64,000 nt of DNA from JAPOUP01 sp026708635 (GTDB lineage: Bacteria; Pseudomonadota; Alphaproteobacteria; Rhodobacterales; Rhodobacteraceae): positions 3,410,001 through 3,474,000 of the forward strand of contig OZ241336.1 of assembly GCA_965200115.1 (NCBI GenBank), written 5' to 3'. How positions within the stretch are numbered: the first letter of the stretch is position 1; every line of letters begins with the position of its first letter. The notes beneath the pieces were generated by a model that did not search any database, was not told the origin of the DNA, and saw nothing but the letters and a program-made list of their open reading frames with translations. The translations under genes and the position numbers were made by a program. This document shows, piece after piece, positions 7,564-17,003 of the stretch.

Positions 7564-9912
7564 TCAGTTCTTGAGGGGCTTATTGGTGGCCAGCATGTGC
7601 CTGAGGCGTTCCTGCGTCCGCTCCTGACGCGCTAGCGCGAGAATTGCGCGCCGCTCCAGAGCCATGAAAGCCAACTCGTCACACCCAGCCTCTTGGGGCA
7701 GGTCCATACCCGCAACCACGCCTGCGGCCTGACGGCTGATCTCCAGGTCGGTCGCCGTAAACTCACCGTCGTCCATTCGGTTTCGTGCGAAAGCCAAGAG
7801 AACATCATACAGTGAAGAGCCTCCGGCGGAAATCCGGGCCCGGACCGGTGCCCGATAGTCCGCGCTTAGTTCGATAACCTTGAACTTTGCCGCCGACAAA
7901 AGGCGATCACGATTCATCACTATACTGTCGCTTTGGCGGAGCAGGCCAATATCTCGAGCCTGCAAAGCCGAACCGGTGATCTGGCAGCTGATCACCGCCT
8001 CGAAGGCCGCCTCCGCTCCCGCTATCGCCTCTCCGCTGCGCCGCTGGTGGCGCAACAGCAGCTGCGTGACGCCGCCCCAGCCGGGCAGGATGCCGACATT
8101 GCGCTCGGGCAAGCCGGCATACAGCTCGGAATGCGCAACCACATGATCGCTGTGCATCGACAACTCGGCACCACCGCCAAGAGCCAGACCGCCGGCCGCG
8201 GCGACCACCGGGAAATCCGCGTATTTCAGATTGTGGAATGCGCGTTGGCCCGTAGCGACGAAGTCGTCCAGCCCTTCCCAGTCACCGGCTTCGCATAGGC
8301 GCACGAACACGTCCAGACGCGCGCCTGCGGAGAACGTCCGCGGGTTGTCCGAACCAATCACCAGGCCACGGAAATCGCTGTTCACCACGTCGACCGCCTG
8401 CCCAGCCATCGCAACGACATCCTCGTCGCAGGCGTTCATCTTGGTATGGATTTCAAATCCCGCGACCCCGTCACCCAAATCCCAGATTGAGGCCGATCCA
8501 TTCCCCGCGATTCTGCCGGAACCCTTCTTAACCGACGCGAGGGTCAGAACGCCAGCAACCGGTTTGACGGCTTGCAGGCCGCCCCCGGGTTTCTGCATCT
8601 GACCCTCTGCGGGGTAGAAACCGCCGTTCTCCGCGGCCTGGCGCAGCAGGGCGGGCACGGCGCGGCCCTCGGCATCCATCCGTTCGACTATCCATGCTGC
8701 ACCCACTTGATCGGCTAGCGCGAAAAGGCCCTTCTTCCAGTTGTATCCCAACCGCATCGCCAGGTCGATGTCGCCAATGTTTTCAGCGATCTCACCTGCG
8801 ACCTCGGCGGAATAGGCGACAAAGCGCGACAGCACCGACCATGCATATCTCGCACCCCTGTCATCATGCGAGCAGAGCTTTTTCAGGTCGGCCCAATCCG
8901 CCAGACAGGGCAGATCAACGGAACGCGCGGCGCGGTACTCCAACGAATCCAGATCCAGGACCTCGTTCACACGCTCACCCGCTTCATTTTTACGGCGATA
9001 GAAGCCACCGGGGCCAAAGCGGCCGGTCAGGCCCTTGTCCAGCATCGCGGCAAAGGTGGCGTCCCGCGTGATGTCGAAATTGCGGTGATCGTCCTCATCG
9101 GGCAGCGTGTTCATAAAGCTGCCCCAGACCAGCGGTACCAGTTGGATGCCGACAAAGTCGAACAGACCAAAGATACCGGTCCTAGGTATGCCAAAGGGGC
9201 GGCCGATCACCGCGTCGGTTTCCTCTACGGTCAGATCCAGACGGAATGCCTCCATCGAGGCGACCGACATCCAATAATTGCCCACGCGATTGGCGATAAA
9301 GCCCGGTGTGTCGAAGCACATGATGTTCGATTTGCCCAGCAGATGGTCGGCAATCCGGCCGACCCGCGCCACAACCCCCGGGTCAGTTTGATCGTTGGAC
9401 ACGATCTCCAGCAGCTTCATGATGCGCGGCGGATTAAAGAAATGTGTGACCACGAAATCTCGCGCGAACCGTTCGCCCCGCTCTTTGGTAAGGTCCTTCA
9501 GGGGAATGGTCGAGGTGTTGGACGACACGATCGAGCCTTCCTTGCGGGCAGTTTCGACACGCCGGTATAGGTCACGCTTGATCTGCAGATCCTCGAACAC
9601 GGCCTCGATAATCCAGTCCGCTTCAGCGATGCGGTCAAAATTGTCCTCGACATTGCCGGGACGGATGCGCGCGGTAAGGTCGGGATGCATGAAGCCGCCG
9701 GATTTCAACTGACGCTCGATTCCGGCCTTTGCAAGCTTGTCCCTGTCTTCGTCCGCCTCGGGGACGACATCCAGCAGATCGACTTCGATCCCGGCATTGG
9801 CCAGATGCGCGGCGATGCCCGACCCCATCGAACCCGCCCCAATCACGGCGGCATGTTTCAGGCCAAGCGCCCCGGCGGTGGGGTCCGCCGCGAATGTATC
9901 CCGTGCGGTCAT
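7564..9912 (-). CDS. Fused 3-hydroxyacyl-CoA dehydrogenase / enoyl-CoA hydratase
   Basis: Bifunctional beta-oxidation enzyme (FadB/FadJ-like activities, dehydrogenase first): hydrates the enoyl-CoA and oxidises the 3-hydroxyacyl-CoA with NAD. In the 782-residue product the N-terminal Rossmann motif GAGSMGSGIAAHLANAG (about 20) starts the 3HCDH domains, and the crotonase domain occupies the C-terminal third. That domain has GGLALGGGAELSMHSDHV and LPERNVGILPGWGG, so both catalytic glutamates are present. The ATG at 9912 begins MTARDTF and lies 4 bp after the thiolase stop; an upstream extension in the open frame would overlap the thiolase and is not supported. Confidence 0.92.
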   Translation of the reverse strand: MTARDTFAADPTAGALGLKHAAVIGAGSMGSGIAAHLANAGIEVDLLDVVPEADEDRDKLAKAGIERQLKSGGFMHPDLTARIRPGNVEDNFDRIAEADWIIEAVFEDLQIKRDLYRRVETARKEGSIVSSNTSTIPLKDLTKERGERFARDFVVTHFFNPPRIMKLLEIVSNDQTDPGVVARVGRIADHLLGKSNIMCFDTPGFIANRVGNYWMSVASMEAFRLDLTVEETDAVIGRPFGIPRTGIFGLFDFVGIQLVPLVWGSFMNTLPDEDDHRNFDITRDATFAAMLDKGLTGRFGPGGFYRRKNEAGERVNEVLDLDSLEYRAARSVDLPCLADWADLKKLCSHDDRGARYAWSVLSRFVAYSAEVAGEIAENIGDIDLAMRLGYNWKKGLFALADQVGAAWIVERMDAEGRAVPALLRQAAENGGFYPAEGQMQKPGGGLQAVKPVAGVLTLASVKKGSGRIAGNGSASIWDLGDGVAGFEIHTKMNACDEDVVAMAGQAVDVVNSDFRGLVIGSDNPRTFSAGARLDVFVRLCEAGDWEGLDDFVATGQRAFHNLKYADFPVVAAAGGLALGGGAELSMHSDHVVAHSELYAGLPERNVGILPGWGGVTQLLLRHQRRSGEAIAGAEAAFEAVISCQITGSALQARDIGLLRQSDSIVMNRDRLLSAAKFKVIELSADYRAPVRARISAGGSSLYDVLLAFARNRMDDGEFTATDLEISRQAAGVVAGMDLPQEAGCDELAFMALERRAILALARQERTQERLRHMLATNKPLKN

Positions 9913-9916
9913 GATC

Positions 9917-11110
9917 TCAGCCTTCCACATTCGCCAGGTTTTCAATGACCAACGCGATTCCCTGACCGCCGCCGATGCACATGGTGACCAGACCGTACCG
10001 ACCGCCGATGCGCCTGAGTTCATACAGCGCTTTGGTGGTCAGGATCGTTCCGGTCGCGCCCAGAGGGTGTCCCAGTGCCACCGCGCCACCATTGGGGTTC
10101 AGCTTTTCCTCGGCGAATCCAAGCCCGTCAGCGACCGAGATCGCCTGAGCCGCGAAAGCCTCATTGGACTCGATGACGTCAATATCCTCCAGCGCCAGCC
10201 CCGCACGCTCCAACGCCACTGGGATGGCCTTCACCGGTCCGATACCCATGATTTCCGCTGGAACGCCGGCCAGGCCCCAGGCCAGCAATCTGCCGATGGG
10301 AGTCAGGCCGCGTTCCTCGACAGCCTCGCCCGAGGCCAGCGCCACACAGGCACCACCGTCGTTAATGCCCGAGGCATTGCCGGCCGTCACCGAACCTCCC
10401 TCGCGGAAGACCGGTTTCAGCCTGGCGAGACCTTCCATCGTGCAATCGGCTTTCGGGTACTCATCCCGGCCAAAGGTGACGGTGCCCTTTCGGGTCTCGA
10501 CCTCGACCGGAACGATCTGCGCGTCAAACCTTCCAGCCTCGATCGCGGCGCAGGCCTTTTTCTGGGAATTCAGCGCGTATTCGTCCTGCCTCTCGCGGGT
10601 GATCTGGTATTTTTCGGCAACATTCTCGGCTGTGTCGCCCATCGCCCCGTGGCCAAACGGGTCCGCGAGCGTGTTGGTCAGCCAGTCGTAGACGTAGCCA
10701 TTGCCCATCTTCTTGCCAAACCGCATTCCTTCAACCGCCATTGGCGCCCGGCTCATCGCCTCGGCCCCACCCGCGATGGAGATCCTGCTTTCGCCGTTCT
10801 GGATCATGCTGGCGGCCGTGGCGATCGCCTGCGCACCCGAGCCACACAGGCGGTTCACGGTGAGTCCCAGAGCCTCATCCGGGCAGCCTGCCGCCTTGAC
10901 CACGGTGCGGCCCAGAAACAGATCGGGCGCTTCGGTCGGAATCACCGTGCCGAAGACCGAGTTGTCTACGTCGTCGGGCGAAAGGCCCGCGCGCTCAATG
11001 GCGGCATTGGCCGCGAAAGTGCCCAACTGGGTTGGGGTGAAGCCTGACAGGCTGCCCCCGAAGGAGCCAACAGGGGTGCGCGCCGCGCTGAGGAAATAGA
11101 TCTCGGTCAT
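9917..11110 (-). CDS. Acetyl-CoA acetyltransferase (thiolase)
   Basis: Thiolase releasing acetyl-CoA from a 3-oxoacyl-CoA, the last step of the beta-oxidation operon. The 397-residue product has the nucleophilic Cys in NRLCGSGAQAIA (about residue 88), NEAFAAQ, the His motif GGAVALGHPLGATG and the final Cys motif CIGGGQGIALV. All expected catalytic residues are there. ATG at 11110 (MTEIYFLSAARTP) fits the family; a GTG further up would add 14 unconserved residues. It is transcribed with the ligase 38 bp upstream and the fused dehydrogenase 4 bp downstream. Confidence 0.93.
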   Translation of the reverse strand: MTEIYFLSAARTPVGSFGGSLSGFTPTQLGTFAANAAIERAGLSPDDVDNSVFGTVIPTEAPDLFLGRTVVKAAGCPDEALGLTVNRLCGSGAQAIATAASMIQNGESRISIAGGAEAMSRAPMAVEGMRFGKKMGNGYVYDWLTNTLADPFGHGAMGDTAENVAEKYQITRERQDEYALNSQKKACAAIEAGRFDAQIVPVEVETRKGTVTFGRDEYPKADCTMEGLARLKPVFREGGSVTAGNASGINDGGACVALASGEAVEERGLTPIGRLLAWGLAGVPAEIMGIGPVKAIPVALERAGLALEDIDVIESNEAFAAQAISVADGLGFAEEKLNPNGGAVALGHPLGATGTILTTKALYELRRIGGRYGLVTMCIGGGQGIALVIENLANVEG

Positions 11111-11148
11111 GGGTGTTTCCGTCTCCGGTTGCCAGGAAAGGCGGCGGG

Positions 11149-12921
11149 TCACGCCGCCAGAACCACGCTGGGGTGGCCGTCATCTTCGAACAGTCTGGTC
11201 ACATCGGCCGCGCGTTTGCGTAACGCGGCGCGTTGATTGAGGTATCCCTTGTCAGTCATTTCTCCGTCTTCCTGAGACGGTGCGTCCGTGAGGATCAGGC
11301 CGCGGGTGACCCGCCCTGACGAGCCCCCACCCCGACCGACCCGGGACAGCCCCCCGGCAAGATGGGCGCGTAACGGCTCACTCCGCATCAGGTCGGAAAT
11401 TTCGGCATCCGGACCTCCCGCGATTTCGCGGCAACCGGTGAGGTTCATGAACATCAGAACCCCGACGGCGTCTCGGTCATGTCCGCAGATCACCGCGTCC
11501 AGGACCGCGGGCCTTAGGGCGTCGATAGTGGCCAATCGCAGCGCGTTCACCCGCACCCAGGCTCCGGTCACCAGTTTGAAATTTTCCGAAATGCGGCCAT
11601 CGAAAAGGATGCCTTTGCCGGGATCGCCGTCCAGTAGGCGGCCGGCATCGCCAATCCGATAGAATCCCTCCTCGTCAAAGGCCTCGGCTGTCGCCTTTTC
11701 GTTGCGCCAGTATCCTGGGGTCACCATTGGCCCGCGCAGGCGCAGTTCCATTTTATCGTCATCCGGCACCATCTTGATCTCGCAGCCCCGTACCGGAACG
11801 CCCAGATTATCCGGGCGGGTATTGTCCGGGGGGCTGATCGTGACCACCGGCGACGTCTCGGTCGAGCCCCAGGCCACGTGCGCCACAAAATCGTCGTTTG
11901 CGTACCGCGCGGCCAGGGCGCGGTACCGGTCCCAGGTCGCAGCGGGCAGCGCGGCCCCGGCGGTGAACATGCGCCGTAACCGGCTGAAATAGGCGCGGGC
12001 GAATTTCTCGTCCTCTTCCAGCGCGGGCACCAGCAGATCGAAACCGCGGGGCACGCCAAAGTGGATCGTCGGACGATATGCGGTCAGATTGTCGATGGTT
12101 CTCTTGAACGGGCCGGGTGCCGGGCGGCCATTGTCGATCACCAGCGTGCCGCCATTTCGGAGCGCGCACATCATCACCAGGTTGCCGCCATACACATGGT
12201 TCCATGGCAGCCAATCCACGATCACGGGCGGCTCTTCCTCGACAAAGGGCCACTCCGCGGCCATTGCCGCCTGGTTTGAACAAACCATCCGATGGGTGAC
12301 GATCACTCCTTTGGGCGCGCCGGTCGACCCGGAACTGAACAAAACCTTGGCGATCGTGTCGCGATCAATGTCGGTCAGGTCCGGGGCCCGCCCCGGGTCG
12401 GCTTCAAGTTCTGACAGAGCGTGACCTGCCCCCGCCCCCCGCGCGGCAACCGTGGGAATGCCCATCTCTTTGGCGACCGAAAGGCTACCGCCAAAAACGC
12501 AGGCGTCTTCGGCAAAGACAAGCCCGGGTGTCAGTTGCTCAAAAAGGGACCGGATACGCCCAAGGTCCGAGAACTGGGAATAGGCGACCGAAAGGGGCGC
12601 GACAGGAGTTCCAAGAACCATTCCGGCAAAGGTGACTACGGCGTGGCTGACGCTGTTTTCGGACAAAATCGCGATCGGCCTCTCTATGCTTGGCCCGAAG
12701 CGGCGCAATCCGTTCGACAGGGCGCAGACCCGAGACCAAAGATCCCGGTAGGTAATGTCCTTCCCGGATACTAAGTCTATGATAGCAACCTTTTCCGGAC
12801 GCCTCTTCGCTTGCGACAGGAGAATCCGGGGCACGGTTTCATCCGCCGCAGGACATGCGGGAGCTCCCTTGACAATAAGGTTTTTACCGGATTTCCGCAC
12901 CTCGGGTCCTATGTTGGCCAC
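11149..12921 (-). CDS. Feruloyl-CoA synthetase-like acyl-CoA ligase (AMP-forming)
   Basis: Adenylate-forming ligase activating a carboxylic acid to its CoA thioester before beta-oxidation. The P-loop FSSGSTGAPKGVIVTHRM sits near residue 210, followed by VDWLPWNHVYGGNLVMMCAL and a GGTLVIDNGRPAPGPF stretch characteristic of the feruloyl-CoA synthetase clade rather than fatty-acyl ligases. About 590 residues. The frame opens at an ATG at 12939, but the GTG at 12921 has GGGAGGG at good spacing and is preferred. First gene of the minus-strand operon, divergent from a MarR regulator. The substrate is inferred to be a hydroxycinnamate or related arylpropenoate and is not proven. Confidence 0.85.
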   Translation of the reverse strand: MANIGPEVRKSGKNLIVKGAPACPAADETVPRILLSQAKRRPEKVAIIDLVSGKDITYRDLWSRVCALSNGLRRFGPSIERPIAILSENSVSHAVVTFAGMVLGTPVAPLSVAYSQFSDLGRIRSLFEQLTPGLVFAEDACVFGGSLSVAKEMGIPTVAARGAGAGHALSELEADPGRAPDLTDIDRDTIAKVLFSSGSTGAPKGVIVTHRMVCSNQAAMAAEWPFVEEEPPVIVDWLPWNHVYGGNLVMMCALRNGGTLVIDNGRPAPGPFKRTIDNLTAYRPTIHFGVPRGFDLLVPALEEDEKFARAYFSRLRRMFTAGAALPAATWDRYRALAARYANDDFVAHVAWGSTETSPVVTISPPDNTRPDNLGVPVRGCEIKMVPDDDKMELRLRGPMVTPGYWRNEKATAEAFDEEGFYRIGDAGRLLDGDPGKGILFDGRISENFKLVTGAWVRVNALRLATIDALRPAVLDAVICGHDRDAVGVLMFMNLTGCREIAGGPDAEISDLMRSEPLRAHLAGGLSRVGRGGGSSGRVTRGLILTDAPSQEDGEMTDKGYLNQRAALRKRAADVTRLFEDDGHPSVVLAA

Positions 12922-12970
12922 GGCACCCTCCCATCGCATGAAAGTCTATTTGTGATACGGCTTCAATAAC

Positions 12971-12985
12971 GATAACAGTGTTATC
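12971..12985. promoter_or_regulatory. Perfect 15-bp palindrome, candidate MarR operator
   Basis: GATAACA-G-TGTTATC is a perfect inverted repeat in the 131-150 bp gap between the acyl-CoA ligase gene (minus) and the MarR gene (plus). Position and symmetry fit an autoregulatory MarR operator controlling both directions. Regulators of hydroxycinnamate catabolism of the MarR family (FerR, CouR, HcaR types) act this way and respond to CoA thioesters; the match here is by context only. Confidence 0.55.
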
Positions 12986-13071
12986 TTTTTCGCGCAACCC
13001 ACTTGTTGCGGCGCAAATGATCGCGATACACTTACATCGACAGAGCCCGATTCCTGAATCTGGAATTCCCG

Positions 13072-13605
13072 ATGGAAGACGCCGAGAATACAACGCTTTC
13101 CTTTGGCGAAGCCAAGCCGGACAGATCGCCTGACCTGAGCTATCTGGAAGCCACTCTGGGGTACCGGATGAAGCGCGCTCTGGTTGAGTTGTACCGTGGG
13201 ATTTACGAATCCCTGGGCGATGATGGCCTGACACTGGTTCAGTTCTCGGTTCTATCCATTGCCCGGGATAACCCCGGCATAGCGCAATCTGAGCTTGCAA
13301 GCGCATTGGGGGTGGAGAGACCTCGACTTGTTCCCATCATTGACGCACTGGAAAAGCGTGGTTTGGCCGAACGGTGCCAGAATCCCGAGGATCGTCGGGG
13401 CCGCATGATTTACCTGACGCGGGAGGGAACGTTCCGCATTGACCGTCTCAAGCTAAAGTTTGATTCGCATCAGGACTCGCTCCGCGATGAGATGGGTGAG
13501 GCGGCTTTCAGTCGACTTCTCGAAGCGCTCGCCTGGATTTCGGAGAACGCCGCGGGCATGGGCCGGCCCGGCGAGCGCGCACAGGATGCGGCGGATGTCA
13601 GCTAG
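13072..13605 (+). CDS. MarR-family transcriptional regulator
   Basis: 177-residue winged-helix repressor. The recognition helix region is GIAQSELASALGVERPRLVP (about residues 80-100), followed by the characteristic wing ENPEDRRGR-like segment (QNPEDRRGRMIYLT). It is divergent from the feruloyl-CoA-synthetase-like operon with a palindrome between them, so it most likely controls that operon, perhaps in response to a CoA-thioester intermediate. Its end overlaps the start of the HxlR-type gene by 11 bp, so the two regulators are translationally coupled. Confidence 0.92.
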   Translation: MEDAENTTLSFGEAKPDRSPDLSYLEATLGYRMKRALVELYRGIYESLGDDGLTLVQFSVLSIARDNPGIAQSELASALGVERPRLVPIIDALEKRGLAERCQNPEDRRGRMIYLTREGTFRIDRLKLKFDSHQDSLRDEMGEAAFSRLLEALAWISENAAGMGRPGERAQDAADVS

Positions 13606-14572
13606 GGCCCGTAAAATCGCGCGGGAGCGAACGCCGGGCCGGGTATTGCTGGAGCGGCACTGCTCCGTGCGCCGTACGGTCGAGATCGTTCTCGACAGTT
13701 GGAGCTTCCTGATCCTGCGCGAAGCGTTCTTTGGCGTGAAGCGCTTTGACAAGTTTCAGGCCCGCCTGGGGATTCCGAGACAGACCCTTTCAAGCCGGCT
13801 GAGAAAGCTGGTGGAAAACGGACTTCTGTCGACGGGAACGCGTGAAACCGGTCGAGGCAAGCAGTATTATTTTACGCCCCGTGGCAAGGATTTGTTCGCG
13901 ACGATGCTGTCCCTGATGGAGTTCGGCGACAAATGGCTCGCCGGTGACGGCTCTCCGCCGCTGCGATTGATCCATACCAGATGCGGGAAGAAATGCGATC
14001 CCGTCACTGTCTGTTCGGAATGCAAAACACCCGTGACCGCGTTCGATGTCGCTTACCGCGATGGGCCGGGAGCCGGTTTCTCCCCGCCCGAGGCGCGACC
14101 GGTTACCCGGCGCGGCTCGGACCCGAATGTCCTGCAGCGGGTTCGCCCCTGTTCGGTGGCGCGCAGCCTCGCGATTATCGGTGACCGCTGGAGCTTTCTG
14201 ATCCTGCGCGAGGGATGGTTCGGGGTTCGACGCTTCGACGAAATGCGCGAAAAACTCGGGATCGCCACCAACATCCTGACGGATCGCCTGAACCGCTTGG
14301 TCAACGCCGGAGTGTTCCGGAAAGTCCCCTACAACGCCACTGGAGACAGGTTTGAATACCGATTCACCCGGATGGGGATCGATTTGTACAAACCGATGCT
14401 TGTCATGATGGCTTGGGGCGACAGGTGGCTCAGCGACGGGATCCCGCCCCTGCGGCTTCGGCATCGCGAATGCGGTCATGACTTTAAGGCACAGGTGGTG
14501 TGCAGCGAATGCCTGGAACCCATTTTGGCGACAGACACCGACTACACGCTAACCTACACTCTGGACGAGTGA
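13595..14572 (+). CDS. Tandem double HxlR-family transcriptional regulator
   Basis: 325 residues holding two HxlR winged-helix domains in one chain. Domain 1 runs about residues 15-145 (CSVRRTVEIVLDSWSFLILR..) and domain 2 about 180-310 (CSVARSLAIIGDRWSFLILR..). Each is followed by a cysteine pair (VCSECKTPV and VCSECLEPI, with an earlier CG) that looks like a small zinc-ribbon tail. HxlR proteins normally work as dimers, so this chain may be an intramolecular dimer. ATG at 13595 overlaps the MarR stop. It ends tail-to-tail with the livF-like gene, sharing 19 bp. Probable second regulator of the neighbouring catabolic or transport operons. Confidence 0.88.
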   Translation: MSARARKIARERTPGRVLLERHCSVRRTVEIVLDSWSFLILREAFFGVKRFDKFQARLGIPRQTLSSRLRKLVENGLLSTGTRETGRGKQYYFTPRGKDLFATMLSLMEFGDKWLAGDGSPPLRLIHTRCGKKCDPVTVCSECKTPVTAFDVAYRDGPGAGFSPPEARPVTRRGSDPNVLQRVRPCSVARSLAIIGDRWSFLILREGWFGVRRFDEMREKLGIATNILTDRLNRLVNAGVFRKVPYNATGDRFEYRFTRMGIDLYKPMLVMMAWGDRWLSDGIPPLRLRHRECGHDFKAQVVCSECLEPILATDTDYTLTYTLDE

Positions 14573-15261
14573 CCGTCGGGCTCTTGACCCAAAGGGTCAG
14601 GGCCGGTCCAACTTAACCGTTTTTCAGAAATCGCCCCCCGCTCGATCACGAACATCCGGTCCAGCAGACCGTCGCAATGCTGGGTATTGGATTCCGCGAT
14701 CAGAACCGAAACGCCCTCCGCCTTCATGTCGGTCAGGATGTCGGAGATCCGGCGCGCCAGAACCGGCGCAATGCCTTCCGACGGCTCGTCCAGCAAAAGC
14801 AGCTTGTTACCCAGCATGAGTGCCCGGGCCAGGGCCACGAGCTTTTGCTGGCCGCCCGAAATGCTTGTGGCGGGCCTTTCCCTAAGGGCCTCGACTTCGG
14901 GCATAAGTCTGTAGATCCACGCCAGCCGGTCCTGCCAGTCAGGAATGCCGACAGACCAGACAGAGGTCAGGATGTTCTCCTCGACGGTTTGCGAGGGCAC
15001 CAGCCGCCTGTCTTCCGGCATATACCCGATACCAAGCTTGGCGCGCTGGTGTGCCGGAGTCTTGGACAGTTCGAAATGATCGAAGGTGATTTGCCCGGAA
15101 ACGGGGCTGATAAACCCCATGATCGTTCGCAGGCAGGTCGTTTTTCCGGCGCCATTCGCGCCGATGAGTCCGACCATCTGTCCGGTCTTGACCTCAAAAG
15201 ACCCGTCACGAACGATCGTTGCCGGTCCGATTTCGACATTAAGCATTGACGCCTTAAGCAT
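14554..15261 (-). CDS. livF: Branched-chain amino acid-type ABC transporter ATPase LivF
   Basis: Cytoplasmic ATPase subunit of a Liv-type (HAAT) importer, 235 residues from MLKASMLNVEIG. The Walker A motif GANGAGKTTCLR, signature SISGGQQKLVALARAL and Walker B LLLLDEPSEGIAP are all intact; GIAP after the Walker B Glu is typical of LivF. The ATG at 15261 overlaps the livG stop by 8 bp; the open frame continues upstream inside livG without a better start. Last gene of the minus-strand livJHMGF-like operon. Given the flanking CoA-ligase operons, the cargo is more likely an aromatic or similar acid than an amino acid. Confidence 0.92.
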   Translation of the reverse strand: MLKASMLNVEIGPATIVRDGSFEVKTGQMVGLIGANGAGKTTCLRTIMGFISPVSGQITFDHFELSKTPAHQRAKLGIGYMPEDRRLVPSQTVEENILTSVWSVGIPDWQDRLAWIYRLMPEVEALRERPATSISGGQQKLVALARALMLGNKLLLLDEPSEGIAPVLARRISDILTDMKAEGVSVLIAESNTQHCDGLLDRMFVIERGAISEKRLSWTGPDPLGQEPDGHSSRV

Positions 15262-16051
15262 GCCCGACCTCCATCGCTTGCCGGTCAACGCCTGGCCTAT
15301 GGCTTTCGCCAAGAACATACTCGATCACCTTGGGGTCCCGCAGCGTGACATCGGGAGGTGCATCGCATATGATCTCTCCTTGGTAGAAGGCCAGAACGCG
15401 GTCCACATAGCGCCGGACGATCTCCATATCATGCTCAACGAACAGAACCGCGGTTCCCTGTTCTTTGAGAGCGTCCACCACCAGATCCATCAGGCCGAAC
15501 TTCTCGTCGCTGGAGACACCCGATGTTGGTTCATCCAACAGCAGTAGTTTCGGCTTTGAGACCACCGCCATGGCTATGTCCAACAACTTGCGCACTCCTT
15601 GGGACAGGGTGCTTGCGGCCTTTTCGCGATGCTCCGTCAGATTGTACCGCGCCATGATCCGCTCGCATTCCTTGACCCGCTCGTCCGAGTGGAGGGGCAG
15701 CAGCAGCGATCGCCGGTCTTGACCGGCGAGCGATACAGCAACCAAAAGATTTTCCAGAACCGTCATGGTCATAAAAACCTGGCTGATCTGGAAGGACCGG
15801 CACACCCCGATTCCGGTGGCGTTTCGCGGTTTGATGCCGGTTATCTCACGGCCGGCGAATTCGATCAGGCCGCTGGTGGGTTTCAGGTAACCTGTGACCA
15901 TGTTCACGAATACGGTCTTACCGGCGCCATTCGCTCCGATTATGCCGACGACCTCGCCATCCGCCACGTCGACGTTGATGTTGTTGGCGGCGACGATACC
16001 CGCAAAAGATTTATGCAGATCGCGCACCCGCAGAACTGGTGTATCGGTCAC
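15254..16051 (-). CDS. livG: Branched-chain amino acid-type ABC transporter ATPase LivG
   Basis: 265-residue ATPase partner of LivF. Walker A is GANGAGKTVFVNMVTG (about 37), the signature region reads LSQGVRKLLDIAMAV and Walker B is LLLLDEPTSGVS. The signature is LSQGV rather than LSGGQ, which is normal for many LivG proteins (LSYGEQ-like variants). GTG start with AGGAGAGACGTC just before it. It overlaps the end of livM by 41 bp. Confidence 0.92.
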   Translation of the reverse strand: MTDTPVLRVRDLHKSFAGIVAANNINVDVADGEVVGIIGANGAGKTVFVNMVTGYLKPTSGLIEFAGREITGIKPRNATGIGVCRSFQISQVFMTMTVLENLLVAVSLAGQDRRSLLLPLHSDERVKECERIMARYNLTEHREKAASTLSQGVRKLLDIAMAVVSKPKLLLLDEPTSGVSSDEKFGLMDLVVDALKEQGTAVLFVEHDMEIVRRYVDRVLAFYQGEIICDAPPDVTLRDPKVIEYVLGESHRPGVDRQAMEVGHA

Positions 16052-17003
16052 GACGTCTCTCCTTTTTGGTCCAGAGGCGCCGGATCAGCGACCACAGCCC
16101 TTCTGGCAGGAAGAAGATGATCCCCAGCAAGGTTCCGCCGACGATCAATTGCCAGGCATGAGGTGCCCACTCGAAGGCGAAGGTCCGCAGGAACTCAAAG
16201 GTGATCGCGCCGATGAAGGGGGCCACGACGCTTCCCGGGCCTGACATGATGGTAATGAAGACAAGCTCTCCGGAGACGGTCCAGTTGACCATGGAGTCCG
16301 GATCGACCTGCCCCAGCGCCATGGCGATCAGGGCTCCGGCGACACCGGCCAGAGCGCAGGAAATAACGTATTTGACGTGAACGGCCCTCGCGACCGAATA
16401 GCCCAGATATTCCACCCGGATTTCATTGTCCCGCACGGATGTTGTCAGGTGTCCAAGCGCCGAGCGCAGGTAAAGCTGCACACCTATTGTCGCAAGCAGG
16501 CAGATGGCGATGATGGACAGGAACAAAGGGTACTTGGACGAGGGCCGCCACCCCAGGAATGTGGTTTGCGAAACCGAAAAACCGTCGGTGGAACCCAAGG
16601 CTTCGGTTTTGACGAGAACCCCGTATAACACCATCGAAAACGCCAAAGACAGCATGGCGAAGAAGATGCCCCGGTAGTGGCGCAGGACAAGGCCTATCAC
16701 AAACCCAACCCCTCCGGCGACAATGAGGGCCGCCAGCAGACGCAGGAAAATGTCCGTCGTTCCGGTGAACTTCTCGAGCATGGCGACGGCGTAGGCGCCC
16801 AGCCCAAAGTAAAGGGCGTGACCGAATGAAATCAGTCCTGTGCGCCACATCAATAGTAGCCCCAGCACCGCAAGGCCTCTCGCGAGACCGAACATGGCAT
16901 TGTTCAGCACCCAGTTCGGCAGCAGCGTGCCAATCAGGCTCAATATCGCGAAGCCGACGAAAGCCCAGAGGATCGTCTTGTCCGAAAAGACTGACCTGAT
17001 CAT
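16011..17003 (-). CDS. livM: Branched-chain amino acid-type ABC transporter permease LivM
   Basis: 330-residue inner-membrane permease with about 8-10 hydrophobic segments. It carries the LivM-type sequences GLISFGHALYFGLGAYAVAM (about 65-84) and GVAGALIAMALGQVDPDSM before a cytoplasmic tail rich in Arg/Lys. Translation starts at the ATG at 17003, which shares one base with the livH stop (TAATG) and follows CGGAGAATATA; the longer open frame extends into livH and is not real. Pairs with LivH to form the channel. Confidence 0.92.
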   Translation of the reverse strand: MIRSVFSDKTILWAFVGFAILSLIGTLLPNWVLNNAMFGLARGLAVLGLLLMWRTGLISFGHALYFGLGAYAVAMLEKFTGTTDIFLRLLAALIVAGGVGFVIGLVLRHYRGIFFAMLSLAFSMVLYGVLVKTEALGSTDGFSVSQTTFLGWRPSSKYPLFLSIIAICLLATIGVQLYLRSALGHLTTSVRDNEIRVEYLGYSVARAVHVKYVISCALAGVAGALIAMALGQVDPDSMVNWTVSGELVFITIMSGPGSVVAPFIGAITFEFLRTFAFEWAPHAWQLIVGGTLLGIIFFLPEGLWSLIRRLWTKKERRRDRYTSSAGARSA

